A stretch of 64,000 nt of DNA from the NCBI GenBank assembly GCA_024233835.1, contig JACKPC010000003.1, forward strand, positions 528,501-592,500. The letters are read 5' to 3'. A program made the translations under genes and the position numbers. A model generated the notes under the pieces. The model had not been told where the DNA came from. It did no database searches and was given only the letters and a program-made list of their open reading frames with translations. This DNA is from Leptospiraceae bacterium. Lineage in GTDB: Bacteria; Spirochaetota; Leptospiria; Leptospirales; Leptospiraceae. Below, one piece after another: positions 1 to 8,109 of the stretch. Numbering within the stretch: position 1 is the first letter of the stretch; every line of letters begins with the position of its first letter.

Positions 1-211
1 TCCCGGCTTTTAAAAAATAAGAGGGAACTTATGGTTTCTCGAATCCTGTGTAGCATCGAGAGAAATGTATAGGGGAGAAATAAATTTACAACTGTTTTTT
101 TTATGGATATATACAGGAAAGTTATTTCTGTTAGGGAAACAGTGAGAGTTCGTTTGTTCCCTAAAAAATTTCTTCTTTTCAGAATTCTGTCTCATTAGAT
201 AATAGTGCATT

Positions 212-1735
212 ATGGCAAAGTCTTATTACAGGATAATAGATGGAATCAAATACGACAGAGGGCTTTTAGATGAAGCAGAAAAGTTCCAGTCGGAAAATCC
301 TCAGAAGAAGATTACCGTTCAAAAGGCGAAGGAGTTTATAGAAAGCGCCGGAGATGGTAATATTGTAACGGAGGTAGAAAAAGCGAGTCTTGCCTATATC
401 GCAGAACACTACCCGGTCAGTCCGCAGGCAAAAATCCTGCTTTTAGAAGCTTCCAAAGCCGACAAAGAGAAACCTAAGGCCAAAGCAGCTAAAAAGAAGG
501 CAGGAGCGAAAAAGAAAGCGGCTAAGAAAAAAGAAAAAACCTCTTCTACATCTCCAAAATTAGTTCCTGTAGACTTTCCTTCTGCTGTGAAGGAAGAGCC
601 TGATTCTGATTTTTCAACAGAAGAACCGGAAGATAGACTTCCTCCTCCTGCTGAAGAGCCAAAAACTGAGGTTTTAAAAGCTGAGAACCTCGAACAGGAA
701 ATGAAAGTTTCTGAAGCAGAAAAGAAAATGGAGGATCTATTTCCTTCTTTTTCGGATAGATTAAGAAAGATAGAAGAAGATAGGGAAGTAACCCGCTCTA
801 AGCCGGAACCTCTCTTTAAGGCTCCTCCTAAAGAAGTTGTGAAAGAACCTGTAGAACCACCTGTAACCCGAAAAACAGAGCTTCCTCCTACAGCTCCGAG
901 AACTCCGATTATTCAGAAAGAAGAAGAAAAAGAAGAAAAGAAGAGCGGTTTATTACGTTTAATAATTCTTGGTCTGATAGTCTTACTTATCCTTTTCTTT
1001 CTATATCGAGCCTGTAATAATAATGATCCCGATCCGACTAAGAACACTAGTCCGGATACACCTAAAGATAAACAGACCCTGAATGAAAGCAAAGATCCGC
1101 TTATTACCGATGAGCCTCTCAAAAGTCCTGAGGATAAGAAATCGGAAATACCGGAAGGCGGAGATACCGTGCCGGGTAAGAAGGTAGAACCGGAGAAAAA
1201 GGATTCTGAACCTGAGAAGAAAGTAGTAAATAAAACGGAAGAACCACCGCTACTAAAAGAAGAAAAGAAGGACAGTTCGGAAAAACCCTTAGAGAATAAA
1301 GAAGAGAAGAAAACCGCAGAGAAAACTTTTGAACCGGAAGAAAAAGAGACTAAACCTGAAACAAACCAACCGGAGTCTCTTGAAGTTTATTCCAAAGAAA
1401 AAATTGAAAAGACAAAGCTTCGTTTTGCGAGAAATAGCAATTGGTATACTTCTGATTCTCTCCCGGCTTTGAGAGGCATTGCCGAATACCTGAAGACAAA
1501 TCCGGAAGCTAAAATCCGAATCACCGGTCATACCTGTAACCGTGGAAGCAGGAAGTTGAACCGTAAAATATCCAGATACCGGGCAAGCTCGATAGCCTAT
1601 TTTTTGAAGAAACAGGGAATTGCAGGTTCTCAGATAGAAATAGTAGGCAAGGGGGAATCTTCTCCTATCGCCAGTAACAAAACCAAAAAAGGAAGGGAAA
1701 GAAACCGGAGGGTCGAGTTTAAAATCCTGAACTGA
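212..1735 (+). CDS. OmpA C-terminal domain protein with single membrane span and long charged linker
   Basis: Predicted inner-membrane protein of 507 residues whose C-terminal OmpA-like domain would lie in the periplasm and may contact peptidoglycan. In order: a small N-terminal region (1-85), a Lys/Ala-rich stretch (about 87-108), a Pro/Glu/Lys-rich linker, one hydrophobic span (about 246-267), a second charged linker, and the OmpA domain (about 400-507) with ITGHT...NRKISRYRA and GKGE motifs. The Asp that normally follows GHT in the peptidoglycan-binding site is Cys here, while the conserved RA arginine is kept. An in-frame TAG lies three codons upstream, so ATG 212 is the only reasonable start. 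Its stop overlaps the next start (TGATG), which suggests coupling to the ATP-grasp gene. The domain call is firm; the role is inferred. Confidence 0.8.
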   Translation: MAKSYYRIIDGIKYDRGLLDEAEKFQSENPQKKITVQKAKEFIESAGDGNIVTEVEKASLAYIAEHYPVSPQAKILLLEASKADKEKPKAKAAKKKAGAKKKAAKKKEKTSSTSPKLVPVDFPSAVKEEPDSDFSTEEPEDRLPPPAEEPKTEVLKAENLEQEMKVSEAEKKMEDLFPSFSDRLRKIEEDREVTRSKPEPLFKAPPKEVVKEPVEPPVTRKTELPPTAPRTPIIQKEEEKEEKKSGLLRLIILGLIVLLILFFLYRACNNNDPDPTKNTSPDTPKDKQTLNESKDPLITDEPLKSPEDKKSEIPEGGDTVPGKKVEPEKKDSEPEKKVVNKTEEPPLLKEEKKDSSEKPLENKEEKKTAEKTFEPEEKETKPETNQPESLEVYSKEKIEKTKLRFARNSNWYTSDSLPALRGIAEYLKTNPEAKIRITGHTCNRGSRKLNRKISRYRASSIAYFLKKQGIAGSQIEIVGKGESSPIASNKTKKGRERNRRVEFKILN

Positions 1736-2742
1736 TGAACTATCGGGTTTTACTTTTAGCTGATGTCCACGGCTTACCGGTCGGTAATGAAAACCTGGAG
1801 CAGGAATGGGAATCCCGTGATAGTGTAGAGTTTCTTGCCGATACAATTCGGCAAGTGGGGATGGAATGTATAATCCTTGAACCTCTGCGCTCCAGGACCG
1901 ATGTCTTAAAAAAGCTTCAGGAGTATCTGCCCCAAAAAGCAGAAACTATTTTATTTAACCTTGTAGAGGGCTTCTCCTCTCCGTCCCGTGAGTCCTATGT
2001 CCCGGCCCTGGCGGAATTTTTGGGCTTTCCTTTCACGGGTTCTACGGCCTATGCACAATCGGTTTCCCTCGATAAGCACCTTACAAAGCTTCTGGCAAAG
2101 GAGCTAAATATTTTAACCGCCGATTCAGAATATTTAAATTCTATCCCTCAGGAAGTTTCTCTTACCTATCCGGTTTTTTTAAAGCCGGTATACGAAGGTT
2201 CGAGTCTTGGGGTCACAGAACAATCGAGAGTGAGAAATTTTGAAGAACTGAAGAAAAACTTGATTCCGATGCTAAAAACTTTTGGAGAAGTTCTGGCTGA
2301 AACGTTTATTCGGGGAGAGGATTATACAGTTGGTGTATTTGGTAATCCGGATGAGTATCGTACAACAAAGGTTGCGAGGCTTGTCTATCCCGGAAAGGTG
2401 TATTCCTGTGATATAAAGTCCAAGGCTGAGATGCCTGAAAAATTAGTCTTTGACACAGAAGATAATTTAGAGAAACTTATACAGAAAGAGTCAGTAAAAA
2501 TTTGTAGAAGGCTAAAAGTTCGAGGTTATGCTCGCCTCGATTTTATGGTGGATCCATTTAAGTCCTGCTATTTCTTGGAAATAAATCTTACTCCGGGTCT
2601 ATCTTATAGGTATAGTTCTCTACCTATCTGTTATAAAGAAACCTTCGGTTCTTATCGAGATATGGTGAATGAGATTTTGCATTTGGCTTTAGAGTCTTAT
2701 TCTTCTCAGACCTTAAGTTATGGAACCTACGAAATAAATTAA
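1735..2742 (+). CDS. D-alanine--D-alanine ligase-like ATP-grasp protein
   Basis: ATP-grasp ligase of 335 residues resembling D-Ala-D-Ala ligase, the cytoplasmic enzyme that makes the peptidoglycan dipeptide. Visible family features are the N-terminal FNLVEGF segment, the FTGS segment before the SLDKHLTK helix, the FLKPVYEGSSLGV nucleotide-binding strand, the YARLDFMVD segment and the terminal metal-binding motif EINLTPGLS (family norm E-x-N-x-x-P-G). The length is close to Ddl. The N-terminal domain is less typical and it sits with an OmpA-domain gene rather than mur genes, so it could be a paralogue joining another pair of substrates. It overlaps the upstream stop by one base and is followed 10 bases later by the HEAT-repeat gene. 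Confidence 0.78.
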   Translation: MNYRVLLLADVHGLPVGNENLEQEWESRDSVEFLADTIRQVGMECIILEPLRSRTDVLKKLQEYLPQKAETILFNLVEGFSSPSRESYVPALAEFLGFPFTGSTAYAQSVSLDKHLTKLLAKELNILTADSEYLNSIPQEVSLTYPVFLKPVYEGSSLGVTEQSRVRNFEELKKNLIPMLKTFGEVLAETFIRGEDYTVGVFGNPDEYRTTKVARLVYPGKVYSCDIKSKAEMPEKLVFDTEDNLEKLIQKESVKICRRLKVRGYARLDFMVDPFKSCYFLEINLTPGLSYRYSSLPICYKETFGSYRDMVNEILHLALESYSSQTLSYGTYEIN

Positions 2743-2752
2743 GGAATTACTT

Positions 2753-4138
2753 ATGAAACTTCAAATCTTCAGTATATACTTTATGTTTCTCTTTACTTTT
2801 TTGTTTTATCCCATACAGGCTAAAGATAGCAAAGAACAAATTCTTCATGAAGCTATCATACGGGAAAGTTCCTTATCGAGAAAGAAAACTCTCGGTGAAA
2901 AGTTGGGGAATCTCAAAACTCCTGAAGCTGCCGATGTGACTATAAAATTATTATCTGATACTTCGTATTGGAATCGGGAAGCCGGGGTTTCTGCCTGTAT
3001 GGTTCTCAAGATGGAAAAGACAGACAACCTGCTTATACAAAAGATGTTAAGTGATCACATGATTAAATCGAGTATACAGACTATAGTTTCTAAAGAACCA
3101 AATCGTTATCTTTTGTATATGATTGAGAATTATAAGGATAGCTATAGGAAAAAAGATAGAGAAGAACTGATTCAATTGATAGCTAAAACCAAACATAAAT
3201 ATGCAAAAGATTTTCTATTAAAGCTAATAGAAAAAGCAGGTTCTCCGGATAGAAGTGTGGCTCTCACCTATTTAGGTAAATATTTTTCTAAAGAAAGCTA
3301 TTCTTTTATACGACAGCAAATTAACGAAAAAGAATTGAGACTCAGTGTGCTTTCTTATTTAATCGAATTTGATAACAAAAAAGACTATCCGATTTTTACC
3401 GATATATTAAAGAATTCTAATTCTCCTGTAGAAGAAAAAATTATTTCATTGAAAGCTTTGGAACACTGGGGAACTCAAGAAGAAAAATATTCGGAGTATG
3501 TGAAGGTTTTAGAAGCAGAAGAGGAAAGTCTGAAAATTGGAGCTATGCAGATATTCAAAGACCTGAGAAATACCAGGATACAATTGCTTCTCTGTAAGCA
3601 GATGAAAATTGCCAGAAAACAATCTACCAGGGTCATTGCAGCGAAAACTCTTATGGAGTTCCGGGATAAGAGTATCGTTCCCTATCTTATACTCGGTTTA
3701 AAAGAAAAATACAGCAGGCAGAAATCTGGTTCTATTTTAGGAAACCTTTTTATGAATATGATTACTCTTGGTTTTGCTGGTACATTTAAAGAGCTTTCTT
3801 ATCAGATGGATGAAAATAAATTTAGCAAGCATAAAGAGAAGCTTTCTCTAAAATTAAAAGAACTTACCGGGAGAGATTACGGAACTTCTTATCGAAACTG
3901 GAAAGATTGGGCTATTTATTCGGGCTATACGGTTGATGGAAATAATATTATACAAATCTTATATTCTGCTTATCCGAAAGAACGGGCAAAAGCCATAGAA
4001 AATGCAATTCTTCTTTTAGGTTATAAAACAAAGTATAAGTTTCTTGATAAATATGGAAAAATCGGAGAATTAGAGACTATTAAAATTCTTACAGAAGAAC
4101 TGATAGAAAAAGGATACCTACAGGACGAAGATTATTAA
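2753..4138 (+). CDS. Secreted HEAT-repeat protein
   Basis: Protein of 461 residues with an N-terminal signal peptide (hydrophobic stretch from about residue 6 to 20, likely cleaved after IQAK) followed by helical repeats. Segments such as AADVTIKLLSDTSYWNREAG, RVIAAKTLMEFRDKSIVPYL and the helices between are typical HEAT / PBS-lyase-type repeats. These are scaffolds for protein-protein contacts, so a periplasmic binding or scaffold role is likely, but no partner can be named. It lies 10 bases after the ATP-grasp gene and probably shares its transcript. The accessory region starts directly after its stop. Confidence 0.7.
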   Translation: MKLQIFSIYFMFLFTFLFYPIQAKDSKEQILHEAIIRESSLSRKKTLGEKLGNLKTPEAADVTIKLLSDTSYWNREAGVSACMVLKMEKTDNLLIQKMLSDHMIKSSIQTIVSKEPNRYLLYMIENYKDSYRKKDREELIQLIAKTKHKYAKDFLLKLIEKAGSPDRSVALTYLGKYFSKESYSFIRQQINEKELRLSVLSYLIEFDNKKDYPIFTDILKNSNSPVEEKIISLKALEHWGTQEEKYSEYVKVLEAEEESLKIGAMQIFKDLRNTRIQLLLCKQMKIARKQSTRVIAAKTLMEFRDKSIVPYLILGLKEKYSRQKSGSILGNLFMNMITLGFAGTFKELSYQMDENKFSKHKEKLSLKLKELTGRDYGTSYRNWKDWAIYSGYTVDGNNIIQILYSAYPKERAKAIENAILLLGYKTKYKFLDKYGKIGELETIKILTEELIEKGYLQDEDY

Positions 4139-4215
4139 AAAGCTGTTTATGAAATATTATCAGTAAATACTCGGCGATGAAAAGTTCTTTTGTAAGCATC
4201 CGGTAAACCCCTCCC

Positions 4216-4368
4216 TCAAATTTTTCTGCCTGCAAAATCCCGGGGAGTCCAATCTGCCGGATTGAAATCCGGATTATGGATGATTTCATGAAAGAGGGCC
4301 TCAAGATATTTCTGGGGTTCAAGACCGCAAAGAGCCGCATTGATTACAAGAGTATAAAAACCCGCACT
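4216..4368 (-). pseudogene. IS66-family transposase C-terminal remnant
   Basis: A minus-strand open frame of 50 codons, with no start, begins immediately after an in-frame TAA. It encodes SAGFYTLVINAALCGLEPQK followed by YLEALFHEI and ends in TGA. This matches the C-terminal module of IS66 transposases, where a YTLI-T-----G-dP--YL--vL pattern follows the catalytic domain. The catalytic DDE part, the accessory orfs and inverted repeats are absent, so this is a dead fragment. It marks the left border of the accessory region. The longer antisense frame over the same place is a shadow. Confidence 0.55.
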
Positions 4369-4447
4369 TTACAATAGGCTGTACAACCTTCGCCAAACCG
4401 CTGTTAGCCGTTCGTTGTTTATTATTTTTGCTGGTCAATGTCCTTAA

Positions 4448-4837
4448 TTATTCTGGTATTTTTTCCACCAAAATTTCTTTCCCAATTTTATCATAGTAAA
4501 TACAAGTCATTTTATCAAGACTAACAGCCCATTTCTCAATTCCAGCTTCAGCACAGTCTTTACAAAAAGTGAAATAGTCTGTTTTCCCTTGTTGGTGTAA
4601 TTTAAGTTGAATTATAAAATTTTCCTTGTTAATCTTCTCTGAAATCAATAGTTTATCATACTTAGCTTTTGATTTAACACTGAAATTATTATCACCAAAA
4701 TACACTGTGTGGCTATCTACAACCCAAGTTTCAAAACCCTTCACACCCAATTTTTTAATTTCTTGAATGTATTTTGGAAAGTCTCCACCTGATTTAACTT
4801 TCTCATGTGCCTGCTCAATTTGTTCTACTGTAAACAT
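4448..4837 (-). CDS. DUF1398 family protein
   Basis: Small cytoplasmic protein of 129 residues in the DUF1398 family, which includes E. coli YbcV from a prophage. Family features are the opening MFTVEQIEQAHEKVKSGGDF, the GVKGFETWVVD segment, YFGDNN, the Gln-rich LHQQGKTDYFTFC stretch and the C-terminal GIEKWAVSLDKMTCIYYD segment. Length matches the family (about 130). No biochemical role is known. A good GAGGAG ribosome site precedes the ATG. Its family history in prophages and its place beside an IS66 remnant suggest horizontal origin. Confidence 0.8.
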   Translation of the reverse strand: MFTVEQIEQAHEKVKSGGDFPKYIQEIKKLGVKGFETWVVDSHTVYFGDNNFSVKSKAKYDKLLISEKINKENFIIQLKLHQQGKTDYFTFCKDCAEAGIEKWAVSLDKMTCIYYDKIGKEILVEKIPE

Positions 4838-5037
4838 TTTGTTCCTCCTCTAATCATTGGTTGAATTATATACTTAATGCTATTTCTCAGAACCAATTCC
4901 CTTTTTATAGATTTTCAATAACTACTTCTCACTTTTTCAGACCAAATTGTTTCCTATTATAATACTTCCTTTAGTACTATCATATATTAATAATATCTAA
5001 AATACTACCTAACATTTCAAAGCTGGCGTGAACTTTG

Positions 5038-5325
5038 CTACGGGTTCCCGAGCCTGTCGAGGAATGCGAAGTTCCTGATAGATTTACTATTACTAATATT
5101 ATAATCGTATTCAAAATATAAAATTAATTGTGCTTTTATTACGTTTTGATCTTTAGTAACAATAGTGCTTTCTATTTTAATAATATCATCAGATATTAAC
5201 CGATAAATAGTTATATTATTGCTATACTGAAATGAGTTTATTGTAAAGTTATTTCGTAACTTTAAAAATTTATCTATCACAATTTCATATGCTTTCTGTT
5301 TGAGGACTGTTTCTTGGTATATCAC
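5038..5325 (-). CDS. Hypothetical protein whose C-terminus runs into a REP-like repeat
   Basis: Protein of 95 residues with no recognised domain and mixed alpha/beta composition. It starts with GTG nine bases after the DUF416 stop on the same strand, so it looks like the last gene of that operon. The last dozen residues (RNFAFLDRLGNP) and the stop are encoded by a REP-like sequence (about 5038-5075) of the CCTGTCGAGG type, so the natural C-terminus may have been replaced. Whether it is functional is unclear. Confidence 0.45.
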   Translation of the reverse strand: MIYQETVLKQKAYEIVIDKFLKLRNNFTINSFQYSNNITIYRLISDDIIKIESTIVTKDQNVIKAQLILYFEYDYNISNSKSIRNFAFLDRLGNP

Positions 5326-5334
5326 TATAAAATC

Positions 5335-5925
5335 TCAACATTTTAAAAGGGGAGCATTCATACTTTTTTCAATATACAATTTATAACTGATCTTCTTATC
5401 AGTCAATTCATCAAGTAAGTTTAATTGGTATTCTATTTCTTTTTGAATCAATTCATCTTTTGCCAAATATGCTTCCAATTCTTTTATTGAAAGATCATGG
5501 CTTAGATTATCTCCTTTTTGGATAAATAGTTCTAAAGAACCAAAGGCAATTTCGGAACAGCTTTCTATATGAGAAGAATCTTTATCTTTAACAAAAGAAA
5601 AACAGTCATAAAGCAGACTATAACAATCTAATGCCAGCGAGGCTTCTAAATAACCGGAAAAATCATCCATATCTGGTGTGACATCTTCAATAAAATTATC
5701 AATAAGTTCGAGTTCTTCCAGTTCATAGCTTTCCTGTCTGGCAATATTCTTTAAGAGGTCTATACCGTTTAATAAAATCATGGGATTACCCCACCGTTCT
5801 GCAATATAGAAGGTAAAGTAATTTGGTAGAAACCTTTCTGTTATCATGACTCCAAAAGCAAGCTGATTATACGTTGAAAGTTTGGATATTTTCTCTTTAA
5901 TCTGTTGTTTTACCATTTTATCCAT
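5335..5925 (-). CDS. DUF416 family protein (YjaG-like)
   Basis: Protein of 196 residues in the DUF416 family (E. coli YjaG). Family traits are an N-terminal helix with the NQLAFGVMITERFLPNY segment, then WGNPMILLNGIDLL and an acidic mid region with DVTPDMDDFSGYLEASLALD. Length matches the family (about 190). Function is unknown. The ATG overlaps the stop of an upstream minus-strand reading frame in a TAATG arrangement, and a small gene follows nine bases downstream, so it was built as part of a multi-gene operon whose first gene is now damaged. Confidence 0.75.
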   Translation of the reverse strand: MDKMVKQQIKEKISKLSTYNQLAFGVMITERFLPNYFTFYIAERWGNPMILLNGIDLLKNIARQESYELEELELIDNFIEDVTPDMDDFSGYLEASLALDCYSLLYDCFSFVKDKDSSHIESCSEIAFGSLELFIQKGDNLSHDLSIKELEAYLAKDELIQKEIEYQLNLLDELTDKKISYKLYIEKSMNAPLLKC

Positions 5926-6116
5926 TATGAATCTTGCCTTTTCTTGGACTTCTTTCCTGAGAAAATTGTCCAGGATTTAATTCCACGTTTTTTAATTTCC
6001 ACCTCACAATCAAGACAAATCAGACGGCTGGCTCCAATATCTGTTATGACGATATTTTTCTCATCAGCTTCTGCAATTATTTTTCCGGTGATTCTGAAAA
6101 AAATAGTGATATTATC
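5925..6116 (-). pseudogene. Headless C-terminal part of an unknown gene coupled to the DUF416 gene
   Basis: An open minus-strand frame of 63 codons with protein-like content (FRITGKIIAEADEKNIVITD, then IGASRLICLDC). It ends in a basic GKKSKKRQDS tail, and its TAA overlaps the ATG of the DUF416 gene (TAATG). That overlap is typical of translationally coupled genes and argues that the frame was once real. There is no start codon: an in-frame TAA sits directly upstream and DNITIFF precedes the recognisable part. It is best read as the 3' end of a gene truncated or interrupted near 6100-6117. Confidence 0.45.
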
Positions 6117-6317
6117 TTAAAAGCTTATTCCTGCGTAAATACTTATATTATTTGAATATTCTTCTCCTTTTAAAAATACATTATAATTATTAATGTAATC
6201 TAAAATATCCGTGTTCCTATGAGTATATATAAAAATTTCGCTCAACACGGTTTTTGTTTTTTCAGCAAATGTATTGGAAGAAAACAAAAGGAATGTAATA
6301 AAAAAATACTTACTATT
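6117..6317 (-). pseudogene. Remnant of a small secreted-protein ORF without a start codon
   Basis: Open minus-strand frame of 66 codons in the same frame as the next remnant, separated from it by one TAA. It opens with a hydrophobic run ending SSNTFAEK that looks like a signal peptide with an Ala-x-Ala-type cleavage region, followed by a polar Asn/Tyr-rich stretch. No ATG, GTG or TTG is placed to start it. A run of seven T at the signal-peptide start suggests a frameshift: one base shift would join an upstream frame reading INKIVSIF. It could be a broken gene or chance. Confidence 0.3.
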
Positions 6318-6861
6318 TTATTAATATTAAAAAACGCCTTCTAAGCAATAAAGTGCATAGTATATATTCGATTACTATAAATTGATCCTTACTTCCCGTC
6401 GGTTCGGATATGCTCGATAAAACAAAATATATCCTCCACTTTAACATCTTAATAACATTCCCTATAAAAGGACAACAAAAAAAGGAAAGGCAAAAATAGA
6501 AAATTGCTTCATAGGATACTATGTAAAAATAATGTATATATATTATGGATGAAACTAAGAATTTGCAGGAAAAGTTAGTATCGAGTCTTCTAAAGGCACT
6601 TTTGAGCGAACTACGTTTTGTTTCTAATCAATAAATTCGCTTCTTCTTGGAGAAAATCGTATTTTTCCCTCATCTCAGGAATTCCTTATTTTAAGAAATT
6701 TTGTCACTAAAGAATCGGGTTTTTTACTACTCTCTCCAAAAAACATTCTATTCACACTCCAAAAATTAGCCCTTTATACCTCCAATTTACAGAAAGCTTA
6801 CAACTACAGTATACCTTTCAGGTTCACAGGCGATCGAGAATAGGTACCGGATTAGCTGCCG
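6318..6861. other. AT-rich stretch with no convincing gene
   Basis: About 540 bases without a supported gene. The longest reading frame I can see starts at ATG 6545 and encodes 29 residues with no family resemblance and no clear ribosome site. The segment probably holds debris from earlier insertions. Confidence 0.4.
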
Positions 6862-6903
6862 GTATACGTAATTATAGGCTTTTTCGCCTACCTGTACGTA
6901 TAC
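6862..6903. repeat. Long imperfect palindrome (hairpin)
   Basis: Outer arms GTATACGTA (6862-6870) and TACGTATAC (6895-6903) are perfect complements. Inside them TAGGC (6875-6879) and GCCTA (6886-6890) also pair around a T-rich loop. It lies just upstream of the first LamG fragment. Two further near-copies of the GTATAC core follow within 30 bases. It could be a transposon end, a protein-binding site or a recombination relic; it lacks a terminal T run. Confidence 0.5.
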
Positions 6904-6944
6904 TGGATAGTATAGCGGGTAGTATACTGACCTTTTACCACGTT

Positions 6945-7133
6945 GCCCTAAGAAAAATCGGAAACAATATCAGCGGTGGAAGCCTCCCGGCAAATGTTAT
7001 GGACGTATCAGCAAATCTCAAAATCGGTAATTCGCCAACCGAATACTTCCACGGTAAAATGGATGAAATTCGCATCTACAGCCGTGCATTATCAGACACC
7101 GAAATCGGACTATTACATACCGCTTCGGATTGA
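6945..7133 (+). pseudogene. LamG / concanavalin A-like domain 3' end, copy 1
   Basis: The frame encodes ALRKIGNNISGGSLPANVMD, then LKIGNSPTEYFHGKMDEIRI and YSRALSDTEIGLLHTASD, then stop. This is the last part of a LamG (laminin-G / pentraxin-like) jelly-roll domain, recognisable by G-hGKMDEIRIYSRALSdtEI. Such domains bind carbohydrate or protein at the cell surface. No 5' part or signal peptide is present, and the frame upstream is unrelated. A second copy at 9525-9713 is 95% identical (9 differences in 189 bases). Confidence 0.7.
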
Positions 7134-7164
7134 AAAATGGATAAGCTGTAAGAAGGGAAGTCAA

Positions 7165-7182
7165 GGGCTTTAGAAGCCGGAG
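7165..7182 (+). repeat. Short dispersed motif GGGCTTTAGAAGCCGGAG, copy 1
   Basis: An 18-base sequence with a small internal palindrome (GGCTT / AAGCC). It recurs exactly at 8521-8538 and with one change at 8927-8944. All three copies lie in intergenic positions just after small genes or gene remnants in this accessory region. Confidence 0.5.
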
Positions 7183-7206
7183 TATTGCGAACTGAGAGAA
7201 ATTATC

Positions 7207-7235
7207 TTGACATTGTTTAAGTATTTTTCTATTCT
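7207..7235 (+). promoter_or_regulatory. Sigma-70-type promoter candidate
   Basis: TTGACA (7207-7212), a 17-base spacer and TATTCT (7230-7235) lie about 45 bases before the ATG at 7280 of the following small gene. The -35 box is perfect and the spacing ideal. Confidence 0.5.
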
Positions 7236-7279
7236 TGGTAGATTCGGGAAGAATAAATCTTTATATTGGAGATTTTATC

Positions 7280-7669
7280 ATGGCAATGGTCTTAAAAATT
7301 GCAGAACTGAAAAAGAATAAGAAAGACAGGTATGACGCAGATCTTGAATTATCAGAGGGAGAATTAATCCTCACAGATTATTTGGATACATTATTACATG
7401 ATTATAAGACCGAGTTATTAGCATTTGAAGATGAAATAGAAATTAAATACCAGAGTATCTTCAAAGATAAAATTGATATATTATCTGATAGCATCAAAAG
7501 TGAACTTGAAAAAGCATTTGTAAACTATCAAAAATCTGAAATCCCGGAAGAACAAAAAGAAAGCTTCCTTAAAATCAAAAATCTGGCAAAGCTTCAAAAT
7601 TTTATAATTAATTACTATAGATTATTATTACAAAAACAGGATAAAGAGCTTCAGTTAGTTATTATTTAG
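7280..7669 (+). CDS. Hypothetical coiled-coil-like protein
   Basis: Protein of 129 residues with no recognised family. It is highly charged and mostly helical, with no signal peptide or membrane span. The ATG at 7280 is chosen over the TTG at 7235 because GGAG (7268-7271) sits eight bases before it and the upstream codons overlap the promoter -10. It is followed ten bases later by a short gene with a frameshift, and both probably belonged to one transcript. The content of helix-forming Glu, Lys and Leu suggests a small structural or antitoxin-like partner, but this is a guess. Confidence 0.55.
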   Translation: MAMVLKIAELKKNKKDRYDADLELSEGELILTDYLDTLLHDYKTELLAFEDEIEIKYQSIFKDKIDILSDSIKSELEKAFVNYQKSEIPEEQKESFLKIKNLAKLQNFIINYYRLLLQKQDKELQLVII

Positions 7670-7679
7670 GGTTGAAAAA

Positions 7680-7938
7680 ATGGAAAATAAAAAAGGAATA
7701 AAACTGGAGGCTATAGAACTTATCATCGGTGGAATGATGCAAGATCAGACAGATGGAAAAATAGAACATATCAGGGAAACAACAACTTTTTTCAAAAGCA
7801 GAAGCAATATGGAATAATTATACAATAGAATGTAATAAAAAGCATATCCAAACATTGTATCTGAGTAATCAGGATGTATATACACTGAAAGAAAAACTAA
7901 AATTAAAAGATGTTAATATTTACGTTATTATAAAATAA
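7680..7938 (+). pseudogene. Small unknown gene with a frameshift in a T run
   Basis: An ATG at 7680 opens MENKKGIKLEAIELIIGGMM and stops at 7815-7817. Removing one T from the run of six near 7787-7792 joins it to a second good frame (KAEAIWNNYTIECNKKHIQT, then LYLSNQDVYTLKEKL) ending at TAA 7936-7938, giving about 86 residues. The protein-like content on both sides and the position right after the 7280 gene suggest one gene broken by a single-base insertion. A sequencing error or programmed slippage would look the same. Confidence 0.45.
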
Positions 7939-7959
7939 CAAAACTCTTCGATAAGCTAC

Positions 7960-8046
7960 TCTCTTAAGGTGATGCGGGTGGTGTAGTTCGGCATAGCTCA
8001 CCAACCGTAGCGAAGCGTATCGAACCATAAGCATCACCTTAAGAGA
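7960..8046. repeat. 87-bp MITE-like element with perfect 16-bp inverted ends
   Basis: Arms TCTCTTAAGGTGATGC (7960-7975) and its exact reverse complement (8031-8046) enclose 55 bases. The interior contains further REP-like sequence (TTCGATACGCTTCGCTACGG on the minus strand). It has no coding capacity and would fold as a long hairpin. No clear target-site duplication is seen. The sequence CCTTAAGAGA, identical to the right end, reappears at the breakpoint of the truncated cassette near 10000. Confidence 0.6.
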
Positions 8047-8109
8047 AAAAAGATGCGATATGTCCACTGGCTGAGCGATTGCTGAAGTACCTTTCTAACA
8101 GAAAAGCTA

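Noticed and set aside
1289..1846. Antisense ORF of 185 codons on the minus strand
   Set aside because: It is a shadow of the OmpA-domain gene and the ATP-grasp gene start, with Phe/Arg-rich composition produced by the Lys/Glu-rich sense codons.
4089..4340. Minus-strand ORF of 83 codons
   Set aside because: It lies in the wrong frame over the IS66 remnant and the end of the HEAT gene; the adjacent frame carries the recognisable transposase piece.
4380..4440. Possible integron attC-like site downstream of the DUF1398 gene (GGCTAACAGCGGTTTGGCG on the minus strand)
   Set aside because: Only one half resembles an attC core, it lacks the second GTTRRRY core and paired arms, and no integrase is nearby.
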